DNA from: Punctularia strigosozonata HHB-11173 SS5
Taxonomy: Eukaryota > Basidiomycota > Agaricomycetes > Corticiales > Punctulariaceae
Assembly (NCBI RefSeq): GCF_000264995.1
Contig: NW_006767461.1
Span: 1-21,673 of the forward strand
DNA: 21,673 bases
Direction: 5' to 3'
The position numbers and the translations under genes are program-made. The notes beneath the pieces were generated by a model. The model did no database searches, was not told the DNA's origin, and worked only from the letters and a program-made list of their open reading frames with translations. Shown here in pieces: positions 19,101 through 21,673 of the stretch (position 1 is its first letter; each line of letters begins with the position of its first letter).

Positions 19101-21673
19101 GACTTTCCGGATCACTACACCAATCGTACATTTCGCAACTTCAATTGGAAGCAATACGTCGCGATCTTATCCACAATTTCCGATGCTGAGAAGAATGAGG
19201 AGATCCAGTCCCAGGTCAATGGTGAAGACATTGTTTTACTTGACAACGTCAATGGCACCGTGGTCGAGTTACCTCATGTTCAGGACTGGCTCTACCGTCC
19301 AGTCAAATATCGTAACTGGTGTCTGGTTGATTTCCTGAAATTTACTTACAAGAAGAAGTTGGGTGGACCGGAAAAGCATTCTGTCAGAAAGGAAATGGAG
19401 AGTCCTGTGCATTTTCGAACATATCCTGATGAATGTAGTTCACAGCGATCAAAGCGCTATTTGTTCGGCGTGGGACACATACAACGTGACAGTCACGTGC
19501 TCTGCGAGCGAAAGGAAAGTGAACCATTCACTCTCAGTTTCACGGAGTCACCTCCAAGATGTGATAAAGGTGACCGTGAGTTCTATTGTCAAACCATGTT
19601 AGCTCTTTTTTATCCTGGATGGTACAGTTCCACCGATATTAAAACGCCAGAAGAAAGCTGGCACTCTGCATTCGAAAGAGTTGAGGATACACTGCCTGAT
19701 ATGCATAAGAGAATGATTAAAAACTTCAACATTCTTTACGAATGCTATGACTGCAGAGACGACCTAAGAGATTCTAGAAATATGGATCTTAATAATCCTG
19801 CTTTAGCACAAATATTAGGCTACAGTCCTGATGATAACATAACGGTACCTGTTCAGAATCCTGAAATCGATGACATGACAGCGGCGGAAGTAGTTGAGTA
19901 TTGTCCAGAGACATTCGTACCGCGTGAAAGGATCTATAAGGGTCTCTCTGAGATGCAGAATATTCTAGAGAGACATCATTGGTTCTCTCCGGCACCAATA
20001 TGTAACGTACCCTCTCTTCCTCTCAGGTTTGATCCTCCCAGTGGTATGACATCAAAGCAGTGGGCAGAGATGCTGAGTACACAGCGACACAAAGCAATTA
20101 CACAGAAACAAAATTCGGATACAGTCTCCGTGGACTTGAATGTATCTATTCCAGATGGTTCTCTATCTAAGCCATCAGTGCAAGACCCCACTGGACATGT
20201 ATCAATCCTCGGCATGGAAGAGATTGACTCTAACCATAGCGTTATGCCTTCACAAACACAGGCAAAGGAAACACTTATACATGACATCATCATCGAATTC
20301 TCATTGAATGAGGAGCAAGAAAGAGCATTCAAGATGGTTGTGGAGGGGTGCACAGGTGATCAAAAACAGCTCATGATGTATATAGGCGGAATGGGTGGAA
20401 CAGGCAAATCGCAAGTGTTCAAGGCTATCACAGCATTCTTTGAGAGGAGGGGTGAAGCATATCGATTCATGATAATGGCACCCACTGGAAGTGCTGCAGC
20501 CAATGTAGGTGGCTCAACATATGCATCTCTGCTTGGGATTGGAAGGGATGAATTTGGGTCTTCCTCAGTGGCTACACTATCAAAGATACGGGAGAGAATA
20601 GGTCGAGCAGATGTATTTCTCATAGATGAAGTGTCTATGGTCAGCTGCGAGCAGCTGGCAAAGATCTCATCACAGTTGTGCTTAGCAAGATCTCGGCCAC
20701 AGGAGCCTTTTGGAGGATGTCATATCATATTTGCTGGTGATTTTGCTCAACTACAACCTCCTGGCCAGGGTACACCGCTCTGGACTGACGTTCTTGATAA
20801 TGAGAGTCCCAAAGTCAAGCAAACTGTTAACAAAGAGAAGGCAAAGTTTGGCCGTGCATTGTGGCTCCTTGTTACCAACGTAGTCATTCTAAGGAAGAAT
20901 ATGAGACAGCAAGGTATGTGTGAAGAAGATATCAAATTTCGGACTGCCCTGGAGAATTTGCGATACAAAGCATGTACCCAGGAGGATATAACATTGCTCA
21001 AAAGTCGTGTTGCAGGCCCATTGCCTCACCAACCAAAGCTCAGTGATCCAATATATCGAGGAGTTCCCATAATAACTGCTCGAAATGTTCATAGGGATAA
21101 GATAAATGAAATGGGAGCTGCACGATTTGCTCTTGACACAGGTCAGGAGCTGATATGCTTCAATTCCAAAGATAAGTGGGCCAGACGTAAGGATCTCGAA
21201 TCCTTGAGGGCAACTCAGAGAGCCCATGAAAAAACCCTAGACTTGATTCGCTCCCATAACATAGTTGATCCTGCCATACAGAAGATGCTTTGGGACCTTC
21301 CTCCATGCTGCACGGACAATCATGCTGGATCATTGAGCCTTTGCATTGGTATGCCCGTCATGCTCAAATATAATGAAGCCACAGAGCTGTGTGCAACTAA
21401 TGGTGCAGAGGCAACCGTGGTGGGGTGGCTGGAAGCTCTCTCTGAAGATGGCCACAGATATTTAGACACTCTGTTCATAAGACTGCAGAATCCACCTCGA
21501 GTACAGCATCTACCAGGGCTGCCTGAAAATGTTATACCAATTGTTCCATCATCTAAGACCATCACATGTGACACACAAGCGGCGAAAAAGCCGAGGATTG
21601 AAAGAAAGCAAGTCCCGATTCTCCTCAATTTTGCAATGACAGACTTTTGCTCTCAGGGTCGTACCAGGCCAGT
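15774..21673 (+). CDS. Helitron RepHel protein (HUH replication initiator fused to Pif1-like helicase), 3' partial
   Basis: One plus-strand frame is open from 15759 to the window end, over 1,960 codons without a stop, so it runs off the right edge. Rep domain: HLH motif (GRLTLHLHCLVWL, HLH at 18309-18317) and the two-tyrosine motif AYITDYVTKS (Tyr at 18897-18899 and 18909-18911). Helicase domain: Walker A GGMGGTGKS (20385-20411), Walker B LIDEVSM (Asp-Glu 20625-20630), motif III AGDFAQLQPPG (~20733-20765), RKNMRQ (~20893-20910), and a motif VI-like MTDFCSQGRTRP at the edge. In Helitrons the Rep domain nicks and joins single strands and the helicase unwinds DNA during rolling-circle transposition. 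The start is uncertain: in-frame ATGs are at 15774, 15819, 15915, then none until 16455 and 16527. Before about 16100 the frame overlaps antisense coding signal, while protein-like sequence (FYIPLPDLGKFVPARKLYDI) begins near 16180. Codons look more A/T-ending than in the neighbouring genes. Confidence 0.93.
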   Translation, partial: MFAILAAASPEITLHMPTGVFPSILGVISCIASPSGVLGHEYESPVPMTCCFALLALVCLRTLLRAICPCEVSRTRKRCRNVSFPQGGGRIRASVKLSALRSYTQIFGGATEEGEDDIEYVYLFQLTLTQLTERVAHEQKKCFHAFYIPLPDLGKFVPARKLYDILRKHNIRCPRTSRKLEDFRSLLAQHSCTTACEVTYAVFEPCSNGSPAERQGACCTQPVVVEGMIPQVQRPLTFRYYHPVTSEVSIAMPEHEHASPHPQPLAFPPRPHSVAGLRDLVSEFCAAISEEALLEGACGVCGQLTPLRDLLDVNSVDADLTCLINDELPAMGDVVAGLESGNPVLCPQGTHRPKGASHLVIKMCSECYTSVIDKKKCPKMSLANGLWLGEVPVELSRLTFVEKLLVAKYRHNVCVVSVKMGQRKMRANAVVFPQPVIKVCRILPPPRDEMDEVLAILWTGSAAPVSADFKRVPILVRHRAVYEALIWLKRHHSDYADIAISMDNLMQYSEDVPPVHISHLHAGDVTEPHNVPVFHNGDDDDGAVVDGPCPFVVEGLLGADLAQMSIERQKQVALQHLHSGKKVLAVGKGRDPVGTYADPSYYPGMFPWLFPFGAGGPCNKSIRGSMSRKTHVQWMLMYHDKRFQVDEYFPFIVFNQDQISQASIAGILMAKRKHMRHLPNRIKMLDQEALESLIRRGEEGEYLKPETPAEQNCFDILRDLQYVHGHVQGSTTARKSLRKEIKSLMYENGAFTLFVTFSPVDFKHPICLYYSDTNGRTMTELNTRFPDVGERLRMISSNPVACARFFHLMVDLFVKKLLRPTEGGGLFGDTEAYYGTVEAQGRLTLHLHCLVWLKGSLSPQELRDRLKSGDKEFRSRMIQWLESIHQGEFTTGTEADIAKRLDPLAKIAHLDDMFQGVSTDERGTKGILSTLPPLPPNVTSASQLDGWYHQLSLDSDVIAYLSNRHSPNHGYGCMKSNGQCRARFPRETRAETHIDDHDGVIYMKHKEPWLNTYNKILTYLLRCNTDVVSMQSGTQLKAVIAYITDYVTKSTLKTHHMFDSVRMILNKSSEIIQCNGVDEDVTRRMVVKIVNSLTAKHEIGAPFVASYLLDFPDHYTNRTFRNFNWKQYVAILSTISDAEKNEEIQSQVNGEDIVLLDNVNGTVVELPHVQDWLYRPVKYRNWCLVDFLKFTYKKKLGGPEKHSVRKEMESPVHFRTYPDECSSQRSKRYLFGVGHIQRDSHVLCERKESEPFTLSFTESPPRCDKGDREFYCQTMLALFYPGWYSSTDIKTPEESWHSAFERVEDTLPDMHKRMIKNFNILYECYDCRDDLRDSRNMDLNNPALAQILGYSPDDNITVPVQNPEIDDMTAAEVVEYCPETFVPRERIYKGLSEMQNILERHHWFSPAPICNVPSLPLRFDPPSGMTSKQWAEMLSTQRHKAITQKQNSDTVSVDLNVSIPDGSLSKPSVQDPTGHVSILGMEEIDSNHSVMPSQTQAKETLIHDIIIEFSLNEEQERAFKMVVEGCTGDQKQLMMYIGGMGGTGKSQVFKAITAFFERRGEAYRFMIMAPTGSAAANVGGSTYASLLGIGRDEFGSSSVATLSKIRERIGRADVFLIDEVSMVSCEQLAKISSQLCLARSRPQEPFGGCHIIFAGDFAQLQPPGQGTPLWTDVLDNESPKVKQTVNKEKAKFGRALWLLVTNVVILRKNMRQQGMCEEDIKFRTALENLRYKACTQEDITLLKSRVAGPLPHQPKLSDPIYRGVPIITARNVHRDKINEMGAARFALDTGQELICFNSKDKWARRKDLESLRATQRAHEKTLDLIRSHNIVDPAIQKMLWDLPPCCTDNHAGSLSLCIGMPVMLKYNEATELCATNGAEATVVGWLEALSEDGHRYLDTLFIRLQNPPRVQHLPGLPENVIPIVPSSKTITCDTQAAKKPRIERKQVPILLNFAMTDFCSQGRTRP
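16100..21673 (+). mobile_element. autonomous-type Helitron, right end outside window
   Basis: Defined by the uninterrupted RepHel frame with all inspected catalytic motifs present, so the copy seems recent and possibly active. The left boundary is approximate. Helitrons start with TC, end with a hairpin and CTRR, insert between A and T, and lack target duplications. I could not fix the 5' TC, and the 3' hairpin lies beyond the window. Confidence 0.8.

Overview
The window looks like genomic DNA of a filamentous basidiomycete, probably an Agaricomycete. Genes are cut by many short introns, mostly 45-75 bp with GT...AG ends, and encode lineage-type proteins of unknown or chromatin-like character. 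A Helitron fills the right end. No tRNA, rRNA or CRISPR array was seen. The fungal placement is an inference from gene architecture and protein families, not from a database match. All spliced models were built by hand from reading-frame continuity and splice consensus.

Layout: (1) 1-2484 is gene-poor. It holds two tandem copies of a ~437-bp repeat, a ~194-bp MITE-like element and a promoter-like stretch. (2) 2485-6790 (+) is a 14-exon gene for a ~1,211-residue JmjC-type 2-oxoglutarate/Fe(II) oxygenase-like protein. (3) 7067-8106 (-) is a 4-exon gene of unknown function, convergent with the JmjC gene. (4) 8107-9229 is a divergent promoter spacer with a second tandem repeat (~340 bp unit). (5) 9230-12918 (+) is a 15-exon unknown gene. 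A 669-N assembly gap flanked by the same ~490-590 bp interrupts it; collapsing that duplication gives a clean 540-residue frame, so the gap and duplication are probably an assembly artefact. (6) 12919-14154 is intergenic, with paired hairpins and a G-quadruplex motif. (7) 14155-15420 (+) is a 4-exon, ~360-residue protein with an HxD...H...R double-stranded beta-helix signature, a TET/JBP-like 2OG-Fe(II) dioxygenase candidate. (8) 15591-~16100 (-) carries spliceable coding signal of an incomplete gene. (9) From about 16.1 kb to the window end (+) runs a Helitron RepHel ORF with the HUH motif, both tyrosines and Pif1-like helicase motifs, without a stop codon.

Together, two unrelated-looking 2OG-Fe(II) oxygenase genes with basic, nuclear-type N-termini sit 7.4 kb apart beside an apparently intact Helitron. 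Two unknown multi-exon genes lie between them. Whether these genes act together in chromatin or DNA modification is speculation; only the domain signatures and gene order are seen.
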